A stretch of DNA of 64,000 bases from an uncultured Alphaproteobacteria bacterium (GTDB lineage: Bacteria > Pseudomonadota > Alphaproteobacteria > Methylaequorales > Methylaequoraceae). Each line of letters starts with the position of its first letter. The stretch's first letter is position 1. This document shows positions 30,044 through 39,379 of this stretch, one piece after another. The stretch covers positions 1 to 64,000 of the forward strand of contig CABZFH010000006.1 in assembly GCA_902524895.1 (NCBI GenBank), written 5' to 3'. Below the pieces are notes generated by a model. The model saw only the letters and a list, made by a program, of their open reading frames with translations, was not told where the DNA came from and did not search any database. The translations under genes were made by a program, and so were the position numbers.

Positions 30044-31240
30044 TGCACAAATATTGATTTGTTAAATTTAATTTTAAAAAAACCTTCTGTAGCTTATATA
30101 GGATTTGATTGCACAGCAGATAGCTTGCACATTGGTTCATTATTACCAATAATGTTATTAAGAGCTTTTCAAAAACATGGTCATGTTCCTATAGTTCTTC
30201 TTGGAGGGGGAACAACTTTAATAGGTGATCCATCTGGAAAAGATGAAACAAGAGTAATTTTGACCACTGAAAAAATTAATCAGAATAAAAAAAAATTAAA
30301 AAAAATTTTTTCAAAATTTTTATCTTTTGATAATAAAAAAAATCCAGCTAAAATTCTAGATAACTATGAATGGATAAAAAATCTCAATTACGTCAATTTT
30401 ATAAGAGATATTGGAAGCCAATTTTCAGTAAATAGAATGCTAACTTTTGAATCTGTCAAACAAAGACTTGAAAGAGAACAGCATTTAAGTTTTTTAGAGT
30501 TTAATTATGCTATTATTCAATCTTTCGATTTCCTTGAACTTTTTAAAAACCATAATTGTAGCATTCAGTTCGGCGGCTCAGATCAGTGGGGAAATATTAT
30601 ATCAGGAATTGAACTAATTAAGAAAAAAATAGGCAAAGAAACCATTGGTTTAACAACACCTCTAATGATAACTTCTAGCGGTCAAAAAATGGGAAAGACT
30701 AACAAGGGAGCAATATGGTTAGATAATAATAAATTAAATTATTATGACTACTGGCAATATTGGAGAAATGTGGATGACAAAGATGTAATTAAGTTTTTAA
30801 AATTATTTACAGAAATTGATACCAAAGAAATTAATAAATTCAGTAAATTGTCTGGGTCAGAATTAAATAAAATAAAAATTTTGTTGGCAAATGAAGTCAC
30901 AAAAATATGTCACGGCGAAGAATTTGCAAAAAAAGCAGAACAATCCTCATTGAAAATTTTTTCTGAAAGAAAAATTGATAAAAATATACCAGAAAAAAAT
31001 AAATTAAGTATATCTAAAGGGGAACTTATAAAATTAAAGAGCCTAAAGGAATATTTGGTTTTGCTAAATTTATCAAAATCATTAGGAGAATCAAAGAGGT
31101 TAATAGAAAATGGCGGAGTGAAAATTAATAATAAAAAGATTATCGATAAAAATTATAACATTAAAGAAAATGATTTCGATGATAATTTAATTAATATTTC
31201 TGTTGGGAAAAAAAGAAATGGTTTAATTGAAATTTGCTAA
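29993..31240 (+). CDS. tyrS: Tyrosyl-tRNA synthetase
   Basis: YIGFDCTADSLHIGSLLPIMLLRAFQKHGH; GGSDQWGNI; KMGKT; start moved from 29969 to MNNSFINHITERGFF. Confidence 0.96.
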   Translation: MNNSFINHITERGFFNQCTNIDLLNLILKKPSVAYIGFDCTADSLHIGSLLPIMLLRAFQKHGHVPIVLLGGGTTLIGDPSGKDETRVILTTEKINQNKKKLKKIFSKFLSFDNKKNPAKILDNYEWIKNLNYVNFIRDIGSQFSVNRMLTFESVKQRLEREQHLSFLEFNYAIIQSFDFLELFKNHNCSIQFGGSDQWGNIISGIELIKKKIGKETIGLTTPLMITSSGQKMGKTNKGAIWLDNNKLNYYDYWQYWRNVDDKDVIKFLKLFTEIDTKEINKFSKLSGSELNKIKILLANEVTKICHGEEFAKKAEQSSLKIFSERKIDKNIPEKNKLSISKGELIKLKSLKEYLVLLNLSKSLGESKRLIENGGVKINNKKIIDKNYNIKENDFDDNLINISVGKKRNGLIEIC

Positions 31241-31241
31241 T

Positions 31242-34175
31242 TTATTCAGTTTTAAATAAGTTTCTTATTAAACTAGGAACTAAAACTGAAACAGGGTTAA
31301 AATTAATTTCAAACTTTTCATTTTCTTTTTTTAATTCAAAGGAAGCAGCTAATATTCCTTCTTCAGGAGAACCCGCCGTAATGATATCTCCAACAACTGG
31401 CAAATTAGTCAAAAGAGTATTTATAGTATAAGCTGGAATAAATGTTCCATCAGCCTGAAAATTATCTGTTTTGGAATCAAAATCCCCTTTAAAAGTCAAG
31501 CCTAAATCACTTCCTCTAATTATGCCATCAGAAAACTTTATATCACCATCACTAAAAGTAAAATTTGAATTTAGTCTATTAAAAAAAATACCTCCATCTT
31601 TTAATTTTTGTTCTATTCCATCTAAAGAAAAAAGGGTTAGTACTTTTGCAAAAAATGGGGTATCGTACGCGACAAAGTCTTTCACTTTGATATTGCCAAC
31701 ATAATTTTTGTCGCTGTCTCTTTCTGCTTCTACTTGTAAAGTTCCAGATTTTAAATTTGGATTGATTTCAAATACATCCAGAAATTCAGAAGCATCATCT
31801 GATTTGATAGATAACTTTTTATTCTCATTTTCATTATAAATGCGTATGTTATTGTTTACAGATATTGGGGTGTTAAAGTTAACGTTTAATTCGCTAAATC
31901 TAGAGTTCTCTAATATTCCATAAAAAGAATTTACAAATATCTTTTTTTTTTTTAGAACTAAACTGTTTGTAGTAATATTAAATTTCACTGGAACACTATT
32001 CTTTTTGATGGAGTTATTTTTTTCTAAAAACCTCATAAGGTTTAAATTTGAACCCGAGAAATCAGCTTTCCAGAAATTTTTCTTTTTCCTTATTTCAGCA
32101 CTAAAATCTTGAGAGGGAGATTTTATCGAATGAAGAATAATTTCGGTTAACTCATTATTATATTTTCTAGACTCTACAAATACTTTTAAATCTTTTGTAT
32201 TAAGTTTAAGTTCAAATTTTTCATTTATCTTCTTTTTACCAGAAAGTTGAAATTTTAAATTTCCCTGGAAAAAGTTATGCTTCAAACTAAAATAGGTAAA
32301 AAAAGCAGATAATCTATCAGTCGGTCCTTCTCCAATAACTTCATAATTATCATTTTTTAAATTATAATTATAAGTTATTGATAAAGGTATAAATCCCTCA
32401 TTTTCTTCAACAAAATCAGCAAAATAGTCATTTAAAATTAAAGGATCAAAGTTAACATCTATACTCAGATTATTTTGGAAATTTTGTGTTTCATGAAGGT
32501 ATTCTATTCCAGAAAATTTAATACTCATTTTTTGAAAATCTGCATTTCCATCATAGTCAAATCTATCACTCATAATGTTGATCTTAATATTTACTTTTTC
32601 TAAATTATAATTTTGAAAAAAGTTAGGAATCTTAGAATTGTTATAATCAAGCTGCCCCTCATACACTATATCATTGAACTTTAAATCAACTAAAAGTGGA
32701 AAATTTAAATTTAATTTAAGAATTGGATTACCATCAAATTTGCTAATTCGTTTTATACTATCAGGGTTAAAAAAAATTTTTTCTAGATAAGATGTTAAAT
32801 TATAATTATTGCCAGTAATTTCCAATTGAATATCTGCCATTTCAATTTCTTTATCAAAATCATACAGTTTCACAGTGGCATTATTTAAAATTAGCTTATC
32901 AGACACGCCTGAAAAAATATCAAATTTAAATTCTGTCCCATTAAAAGTTGCATTTCCCTCAAGCTCCTTTACTAATGGTTTATCCTCAGAATACCTAATG
33001 TGAGTATTGGAAAAATTAAACTTCAGTGAAGAATTTTTTACTAATCCTTTCTTATCATAATTTACTTTAAGACTTAATTCATTAATGTCTCCACTAGCAT
33101 TTTCAGAGATCCATTTTTTAACAGAGTTTTTATAAAATTGAGGCCAAAAGAACTTAATTTTTTCAAGTTTGATTTCTGATATATTTATTTTTAAAAATTT
33201 ATTTATATAGTCTTTGTGCGAAAAGCTATACGCAATTTTAAATTTTGAATTTTCTTCAAAAAAATCAAAACTTACTGAAGTAAAATTTTTATCTGAGCTA
33301 ATATTAATTTTACCTCTATTAAAATTAAGTTCTTCTTTTATTCCTTCAAATGTTTTTCTAATTTGTGAATTGAATTCTAAACTTGAGATATGTTTAAAAG
33401 TTTTTGCATTACTATCAAAATTTAAGGAATATTTTCCGTTCAAAATAATACTTGATTCAACAAGGTTAATTGTTTCTAAATATCTTTTAGGAATATCGAG
33501 ATTAAAATCCACAAAAGAAAAATCAATCACGAATTTACTATTTTTTTTTTTAGCATTAAAAGTAGCAAATGACTTTAATTTTTCATTTTGTTCAATTAAA
33601 GCAGACATAATAAAATCATTTTTTTTTTTTTCTATTTTCAAATCTATTCTTGAAAATAAATAATGTTCACTGTCAGATAATTTAATCTTCAATTTTGAAT
33701 TATTAACCTCAAATATTTGAAAATCATTAAAATATTCTGAATACTCAACATCATTTATTTTCTTTACTAAAAAGTTTAAAAAATTGTCTTGCTGAATTAA
33801 TTGTTTATTATTAATTTTTTTTACATTCAATTCAATTTCTGCATCATATAATTTTAAAATTGTTGGTTTTAATTTTAAAAATAAAATATCCTTAAATCGT
33901 ATGCCAAGAAGAATGTTTGGAATTAAAGAATTTTTGGTTCTCACATCTTCGATAAAAATTTCATAATTTCTTGAATATTTATTAAAACTTAAAAATATAT
34001 CTCCAAATTCTTTTACATTATAGTCTTGAAAAATTTTAATATCCTCAAAAGTCTTCAAATTATTTATCTTTATTGGTTTAAAACTTACTAAAATTGTCAA
34101 AATTAAAAAAAAGGTAAAAAATAATAAGAAAAATACAGAAACTAGCTTCGAAAATCTTAATAATATATTTTTCAT
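31242..34175 (-). CDS. AsmA-like / YhdP-type large envelope protein, 977 aa
   Basis: N-terminal TM anchor, repetitive beta-rich sequence, C-terminal TLFSLDGIEQKLKDGGIFFNRLNSNFTFSDGDIKFSDGIIRGSDLGLTFKG. Confidence 0.8.
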   Translation of the reverse strand: MKNILLRFSKLVSVFFLLFFTFFLILTILVSFKPIKINNLKTFEDIKIFQDYNVKEFGDIFLSFNKYSRNYEIFIEDVRTKNSLIPNILLGIRFKDILFLKLKPTILKLYDAEIELNVKKINNKQLIQQDNFLNFLVKKINDVEYSEYFNDFQIFEVNNSKLKIKLSDSEHYLFSRIDLKIEKKKNDFIMSALIEQNEKLKSFATFNAKKKNSKFVIDFSFVDFNLDIPKRYLETINLVESSIILNGKYSLNFDSNAKTFKHISSLEFNSQIRKTFEGIKEELNFNRGKINISSDKNFTSVSFDFFEENSKFKIAYSFSHKDYINKFLKINISEIKLEKIKFFWPQFYKNSVKKWISENASGDINELSLKVNYDKKGLVKNSSLKFNFSNTHIRYSEDKPLVKELEGNATFNGTEFKFDIFSGVSDKLILNNATVKLYDFDKEIEMADIQLEITGNNYNLTSYLEKIFFNPDSIKRISKFDGNPILKLNLNFPLLVDLKFNDIVYEGQLDYNNSKIPNFFQNYNLEKVNIKINIMSDRFDYDGNADFQKMSIKFSGIEYLHETQNFQNNLSIDVNFDPLILNDYFADFVEENEGFIPLSITYNYNLKNDNYEVIGEGPTDRLSAFFTYFSLKHNFFQGNLKFQLSGKKKINEKFELKLNTKDLKVFVESRKYNNELTEIILHSIKSPSQDFSAEIRKKKNFWKADFSGSNLNLMRFLEKNNSIKKNSVPVKFNITTNSLVLKKKKIFVNSFYGILENSRFSELNVNFNTPISVNNNIRIYNENENKKLSIKSDDASEFLDVFEINPNLKSGTLQVEAERDSDKNYVGNIKVKDFVAYDTPFFAKVLTLFSLDGIEQKLKDGGIFFNRLNSNFTFSDGDIKFSDGIIRGSDLGLTFKGDFDSKTDNFQADGTFIPAYTINTLLTNLPVVGDIITAGSPEEGILAASFELKKENEKFEINFNPVSVLVPSLIRNLFKTE

Positions 34176-34226
34176 AAAATGTTTTAAAAATTATTTCATT
34201 TATTATATAACACGCTATAGTTTGAT

Positions 34227-34685
34227 ATGTTAAAAGAAAATACTAAAATTAAGAATCTTAAATTTAAAGTTAACACATCTGGTTTTTTAAATTCACAAGA
34301 CTTATTGGGAAAAAAAACTGTAATTTATTTTTATCCAAAAGACGATACTCCAGGTTGTACAAAGGAGGCTATAAATTTTAGTGAAAAAATTAATGAATTT
34401 TCAAATTTAAATACTCAAGTTTTCGGAGTTTCACGAGATTCTTTTGAAAAACATCAAAAATTTAAAAAAAAATACAATCTTAAAGTCAATTTGATTAGTG
34501 ATGAAGGTGAAATTACGGAGTATTTTGGTGTTTGGGTTGAAAAATCAATGTATGGTAAAAAGTATATGGGAATTGAAAGATCAACTTTTGTTATAGATGA
34601 GCAACTTAAAATATTAAAAATATGGAGAAAGGTTAAAGTTTCTGGGCATGTTGAAGAGGTGTTGGATTTTGTTAAAAATATTTAA
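34227..34685 (+). CDS. bcp: Thioredoxin-dependent peroxiredoxin (Bcp/PrxQ)
   Basis: YFYPKDDTPGCTKEAINF motif. Confidence 0.94.
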   Translation: MLKENTKIKNLKFKVNTSGFLNSQDLLGKKTVIYFYPKDDTPGCTKEAINFSEKINEFSNLNTQVFGVSRDSFEKHQKFKKKYNLKVNLISDEGEITEYFGVWVEKSMYGKKYMGIERSTFVIDEQLKILKIWRKVKVSGHVEEVLDFVKNI

Positions 34686-35777
34686 TTAGATCTTAAAAGT
34701 AAAGATTTTAATAAGTTGTCTATTTTTCCATCAAGTACAGCTAAAACATTTGATTCCTCTTGATTTGTTCTATGATCCTTTACCATTTGATAAGGTTGCA
34801 TTACATAAGACCTTATTTGATTGCCCCATGCTATCTCCTTCTTTTCTTCTCTATTCTTTTTATTTTCTTCTTCTTCTTTTTTCAATTCAAGTTCGTACAA
34901 TTTAGATTTTAACATCTCCATTGCAATATTTTTATTTCTGTGTTGGGATCTATTGCTTTGGCATTGAACACTTATTTTTGATGGAAGATGCGTAATTCTA
35001 ATTGCACTATCAGTTTTATTCACATGTTGGCCACCTGCTCCAGAGGCTCTAAATGTATCGACTCTTAAGTCTTTTTCAAAGATATCAACTTTTATCGAAT
35101 TATCAACTTCAGGATAACAAGAAACTGATGCAAAACTTGTGTGTCTTCTTGACTGTGAATCAAATGGTGATATTCTAACCAACCTATGAACTCCTGTTTC
35201 ATTTTTAAGCCATCCGTATGATCTCTCACCTATAATTTTGATAGTAACTGATTTTAAGCCTGCCTCTTCTCCATCAGTCTGATCGACTACCTCATAGGAA
35301 AAATTTTTTAAATCACACCATCTAGTGTACATTCTTAACATCATTTCTACCCAATCTTGGGACTCAGTTCCCCCAGCTCCTGAATGAATTTCTAAAAATG
35401 AATTTTTTTGATCGGCTTTTCCATTCATTAAGGTTTCAATTTGGAGAAGGTTTAATTCATTAAAAATTTTATTTAATTCTTTATTTAGTTCATCTAATAA
35501 TTCAGTGTCAAATTCAACATCTGCAAGTTTTAACAATTCCATCTTTTCTAAAAATTGATTTTCTAAAACTTTTAGAGTGTCTAGGAAATTTTTTATACTA
35601 TTTTTCTTTTTTAATAAAACGCTGTATTTTTTATGATCATTCCATATTGATTCATCTAAAAGTTCTTTCTCAATTGTTTTAAACTCATCTTTCATTTCTT
35701 TTTTTTCAAACATACCCCCTCAGGTTTTCAAATAAAACCTTTATTTCAATTGAAATTTCTCTATTATCTTTCGACAT
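34682..35777 (-). CDS. prfB: Peptide chain release factor 2, with +1 programmed frameshift at UGA 35706-35708
   Basis: GGQ motif RASGAGGQHVNKTDSAIRI; ORF0 MSKDNREISIEIKVLFENLRGYV-UGA then EKKEMKDEF... Span of 1096 nt = 3x365+1; ATG overlaps the upstream PBP stop (TGATG). Confidence 0.94.
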
Positions 35778-38128
35778 CAATAGAATCCTTTATCCTCAAA
35801 ATTTTCATCAACAATAAAGTTTTTAATCTCATTTTCAAAATCAAAATCTTTTTTTAATGATTCTTGAATGAAGTTATTATTTGAAGGAATTCCAGTTTTT
35901 ATATTAACGTTAACAAACTTTATTCCTTCTGGTACCAAAAAGGGCATAGGTTTTCTTTTTGAGTAAACAGTTTTCATAAACTCTCCAAAAATTGGTGCAG
36001 CTACTTTTGAACCAGTTTCACTTTTACCTAAGGTTTTGGGTTCATCATATCCAATATAAATACCCACAGTTATTTCTGAATTGTAACCAATAAACCATGC
36101 ATCTTGGTTGTTATTGGTCGTACCGGTTTTTCCAGCAACTTGAAAATCTAAAAAATTTAGATTTTTTGCAGTTCCTCGTTTAATTACTCCCATTAATAAA
36201 GAAGTAATTTGAAATGCAGTTTCAGAAGAAACAACTTTTTTTCTATTCTCATAAATTTGTGGAAGAACTTCAAGGTTTTTTAATTCTGCATCAGTGAAAT
36301 TAATCGAGTCAAGTTTACAACTTTTACATATCCTTCTATCTTGCTTGTAAAGAGTTTTACCATATCTGTCTTGAATTTTATCTATTAAAGAAGGTTTTAC
36401 GTAGTAACCACCATTAGCAAAAATTGCATAACCTGAAGCAATTTTTATTAAACTTGTTTCAACGGAACCTAAACTTGAAGACATTAATTTAGGAAACTCA
36501 TCATATATTCCAAAGTTCAAAGAAAGATCTTTTATTTTATCAAGACCAACTAATTTTGCTAATCGCACTGTCATAAGATTTCTTGATTTTTCCATACCTA
36601 ACCTCAGTGTACTTAATCCAAAAAACTTTTTTCCGTAATTTTGTGGCCTCCATTTTTTTTTATTGGTAGGATTTTCAATGATCACTGGTGCATCTAAAAC
36701 TCTTGATACCGGTGAAAAACTATTTTCCAATGCTGTCGCATACACAAAAGGTTTAAATGCAGAGCCTGGTTGACGCATTGCCTGATTTACTCTATTAAAA
36801 GATGAGGTTGAATCATAACCTCCTACCATTGCTAATATTCTGCCAGAATTATTTTCTATTACAACCAACCCTCCATTAACATCAGGGGTTTGAATAAGAT
36901 CATTCGTATTATTATCAACAAGAATTAAATCTCCAACATTAAAGAATTTATCAAAATTTATGGTAGATTTTTTTTTAATAATTCCTAAATTTTCCCTAAA
37001 TATCTGTTTTTTTGATGCATCAAGTTTGCCTACCTCCAAAGAGTTTTGATTAATTTTCAAAACGACGGATAAATCTGAAGAGACATTTCCACTATTTTTT
37101 TTAAATTTTTTTAAATTGTTATTCCATTCATCTCCAACCTTAATATTTCCTAATACACCTCTCCAACCTTTTCTTTTATCGAAATTTTTAATACCATTTT
37201 GAAAAACTTTTTCTGCAACGAGTTGTAAATTTGTATCTAAAGACGAAATAATTGATAATCCCTGATCATAAAGTTTTTTTTCACTATAATTTTCTATTAT
37301 TTCTCTTCTAATTGCCTCTTTGAAAAATGAGGCTTTGCTTCGAAAAATTTTATTCTTTTTTTGGAGTTTTAAATCTTTTTCAACAAACTTTTCGTATTTA
37401 ACAGAGTTTATGAAACCTTCAGCTAGGAGTCTTGACAAAACCCAATTTCTTCTTTCAATAGATTTTTTAGAGTTAATAAATGGGTTATATTTACTTGGTG
37501 CTTTTGGTAATGCAGCTAAGAGAGCCATCTCATGAAGTTCAAGTTCATACAATGACTTATTAAAATAATTAGCAGAGGCTGAAACGACTCCATAAGACCT
37601 ATTACCTAAATAAATTTCATTTAAATAGAGTTCTAAAATTTCATTCTTGGTCAATAAATTTTCTATTCTCAGAGCAAGTATAATTTCCTTAATTTTCCTG
37701 GAGTAAGAAATTTCTCCCGATAATAAAAAATTTTTTGCAACTTGTTGAGTAATGGTAGAAGCACCTTCTGGTCTTTTGTCATTAAAAATATTTGATGAGT
37801 TTTTTAAAAAAGCTCTTAATATACCTTTAATATCAAATCCATAATGAGTAAAAAAATTTCTATCTTCCGCTACTAAAAAACAATTAATTAATTGTTTAGG
37901 TATTTGTTCATAAGATGAAAAAATTCTATTTTCTCTTGAATATTCTTCTAAAAAATTACCATCTGCGGCATATATTCTTGATACAACAGGTGGTTCATAA
38001 TTTTCTAATTTTTCGAAGTTTGGTAAATCTTTTCCAAAATACCATAATATTATGAAGAGAAAAATAAATCCTAATGAAATTAAAATCAGCACTACAAATA
38101 GGAAATTTAAAAAATAACTGTTTTTCAT
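35777..38128 (-). CDS. mrcA: Penicillin-binding protein 1A (transglycosylase/transpeptidase)
   Basis: VAEDRNFFTHYGFD; EGASTITQQVAKN; RQPGSAFKPFVYATAL; AGKTGTTNNNQDAWFIGY. Confidence 0.95.
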   Translation of the reverse strand: MKNSYFLNFLFVVLILISLGFIFLFIILWYFGKDLPNFEKLENYEPPVVSRIYAADGNFLEEYSRENRIFSSYEQIPKQLINCFLVAEDRNFFTHYGFDIKGILRAFLKNSSNIFNDKRPEGASTITQQVAKNFLLSGEISYSRKIKEIILALRIENLLTKNEILELYLNEIYLGNRSYGVVSASANYFNKSLYELELHEMALLAALPKAPSKYNPFINSKKSIERRNWVLSRLLAEGFINSVKYEKFVEKDLKLQKKNKIFRSKASFFKEAIRREIIENYSEKKLYDQGLSIISSLDTNLQLVAEKVFQNGIKNFDKRKGWRGVLGNIKVGDEWNNNLKKFKKNSGNVSSDLSVVLKINQNSLEVGKLDASKKQIFRENLGIIKKKSTINFDKFFNVGDLILVDNNTNDLIQTPDVNGGLVVIENNSGRILAMVGGYDSTSSFNRVNQAMRQPGSAFKPFVYATALENSFSPVSRVLDAPVIIENPTNKKKWRPQNYGKKFFGLSTLRLGMEKSRNLMTVRLAKLVGLDKIKDLSLNFGIYDEFPKLMSSSLGSVETSLIKIASGYAIFANGGYYVKPSLIDKIQDRYGKTLYKQDRRICKSCKLDSINFTDAELKNLEVLPQIYENRKKVVSSETAFQITSLLMGVIKRGTAKNLNFLDFQVAGKTGTTNNNQDAWFIGYNSEITVGIYIGYDEPKTLGKSETGSKVAAPIFGEFMKTVYSKRKPMPFLVPEGIKFVNVNIKTGIPSNNNFIQESLKKDFDFENEIKNFIVDENFEDKGFY

Positions 38129-38132
38129 AACT

Positions 38133-39212
38133 TTAATTAAATTTATTATTTTCTATCCATTGAAAATATTTTTCCATTGCTACTATAATACCATCTATTA
38201 ATTTCTCTTGATAGTTTTTATCCATTAATAATTTTGAGTCTTTTTTGTTAGATAAATATCCCATTTCCAATAGTACAGATGGGATATCAGGAGCTTTTAA
38301 CACAGCAAAACCAGCAAATCTATGTGTTCTTTGTAAAAGTTTAGTTCTTTTACTTAGTTCCTTAATTAAAAAATTAACAAAATAACTAGACTGATTCATA
38401 GTTTCTCGTTGGGTAAGATCAATTAAAATATTAGTAACTTCTTTTGACTCTTCAGATAAATCTAAACCATCAATCAAGTCTTCTTTATTTTCTCTTTTTG
38501 CAAGTGCCTCAGCTTCTTTATCTGATGCTTTTTCAGATAAAGTATAAATCGAAACACCACTTACATTTTTGTTCCTGTGATAATCTGCGTGTAAAGAAAT
38601 AAAAAGGTCAGCTTTCACTTTACGAGCATATCCAACTCTTTGTCTAAGTTGCAAATACTTATCATCATTTCTTGTAAGTATAATTTTAAATTTTTTATTA
38701 CCTTTAAGTTTATTCTTTATTTTTTTTGCAAAGGATAAGGTGATTTTTTTTTCAAGAATTCCACTCACTCCAATAGCTCCAGAATCTCTTCCTCCATGAC
38801 CTGCATCAATAACAATTATCTTTTTTTTAAAATTAAGTTTATTTAATTCGCTAAAATCAATAACTATTCGAGCTTTCTTACCGTTTTGCTTTTTTATAAA
38901 AAAAACTTTTTTAAAAAATATATCTTTCTCGAAATCTATAATAAGTAAATTTTGATCCTTTACAGAAATATTTTTTATAGCTTTATTATTGGCTTTTTGA
39001 AAATTTTTAGATTTTAAAATTTCATCTTTAAATTCTAAAATTAGTTTTTTTTCTTTAATAAAATGTTTAAACTCAGTATTTTTGTTGATATCGATTACAA
39101 TTCGGTTTATATCTTTTTCTAAACCAAACCGATAGTTGATAATTTCGATAGATTGAAGATCGAAACAAAAAGAGAAGAAAAAAATAAAAAGGAAATTCTT
39201 AAAATTAAACAA
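38133..39212 (-). CDS. N-acetylmuramoyl-L-alanine amidase (AmiC-like)
   Basis: IVIDAGHGGRDSGAIG; LFISLHADYHRN; SVLLEMGYLSNKKD. Confidence 0.94.
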   Translation of the reverse strand: MFNFKNFLFIFFFSFCFDLQSIEIINYRFGLEKDINRIVIDINKNTEFKHFIKEKKLILEFKDEILKSKNFQKANNKAIKNISVKDQNLLIIDFEKDIFFKKVFFIKKQNGKKARIVIDFSELNKLNFKKKIIVIDAGHGGRDSGAIGVSGILEKKITLSFAKKIKNKLKGNKKFKIILTRNDDKYLQLRQRVGYARKVKADLFISLHADYHRNKNVSGVSIYTLSEKASDKEAEALAKRENKEDLIDGLDLSEESKEVTNILIDLTQRETMNQSSYFVNFLIKELSKRTKLLQRTHRFAGFAVLKAPDIPSVLLEMGYLSNKKDSKLLMDKNYQEKLIDGIIVAMEKYFQWIENNKFN

Positions 39213-39379
39213 CTTAAATATTTAAAAAATTTATATACTATATATAGTGATTATAGAACAAAAAAAACAATATGTTTGATTTTTTTTCAATGTCATTGAT
39301 AATAATGATATTAAATTAATTAAAAATAAAAAATTAAAATGTTTATTAAAAATAAAATTATAAGAGTTAGAGAGATAAA

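Noticed and set aside
33214-33663. 149-aa plus-strand ORF
   Set aside because: Antisense to the AsmA-like gene; low-complexity Ser/Phe/Lys composition.
35706-35777. Short upstream reading frame MSKDNREISIEIKVLFENLRGYV as an independent leader peptide
   Set aside because: Better explained as ORF0 of prfB joined by +1 frameshifting; the SD-like AGGGGG and spacing to UGA match the RF2 site.
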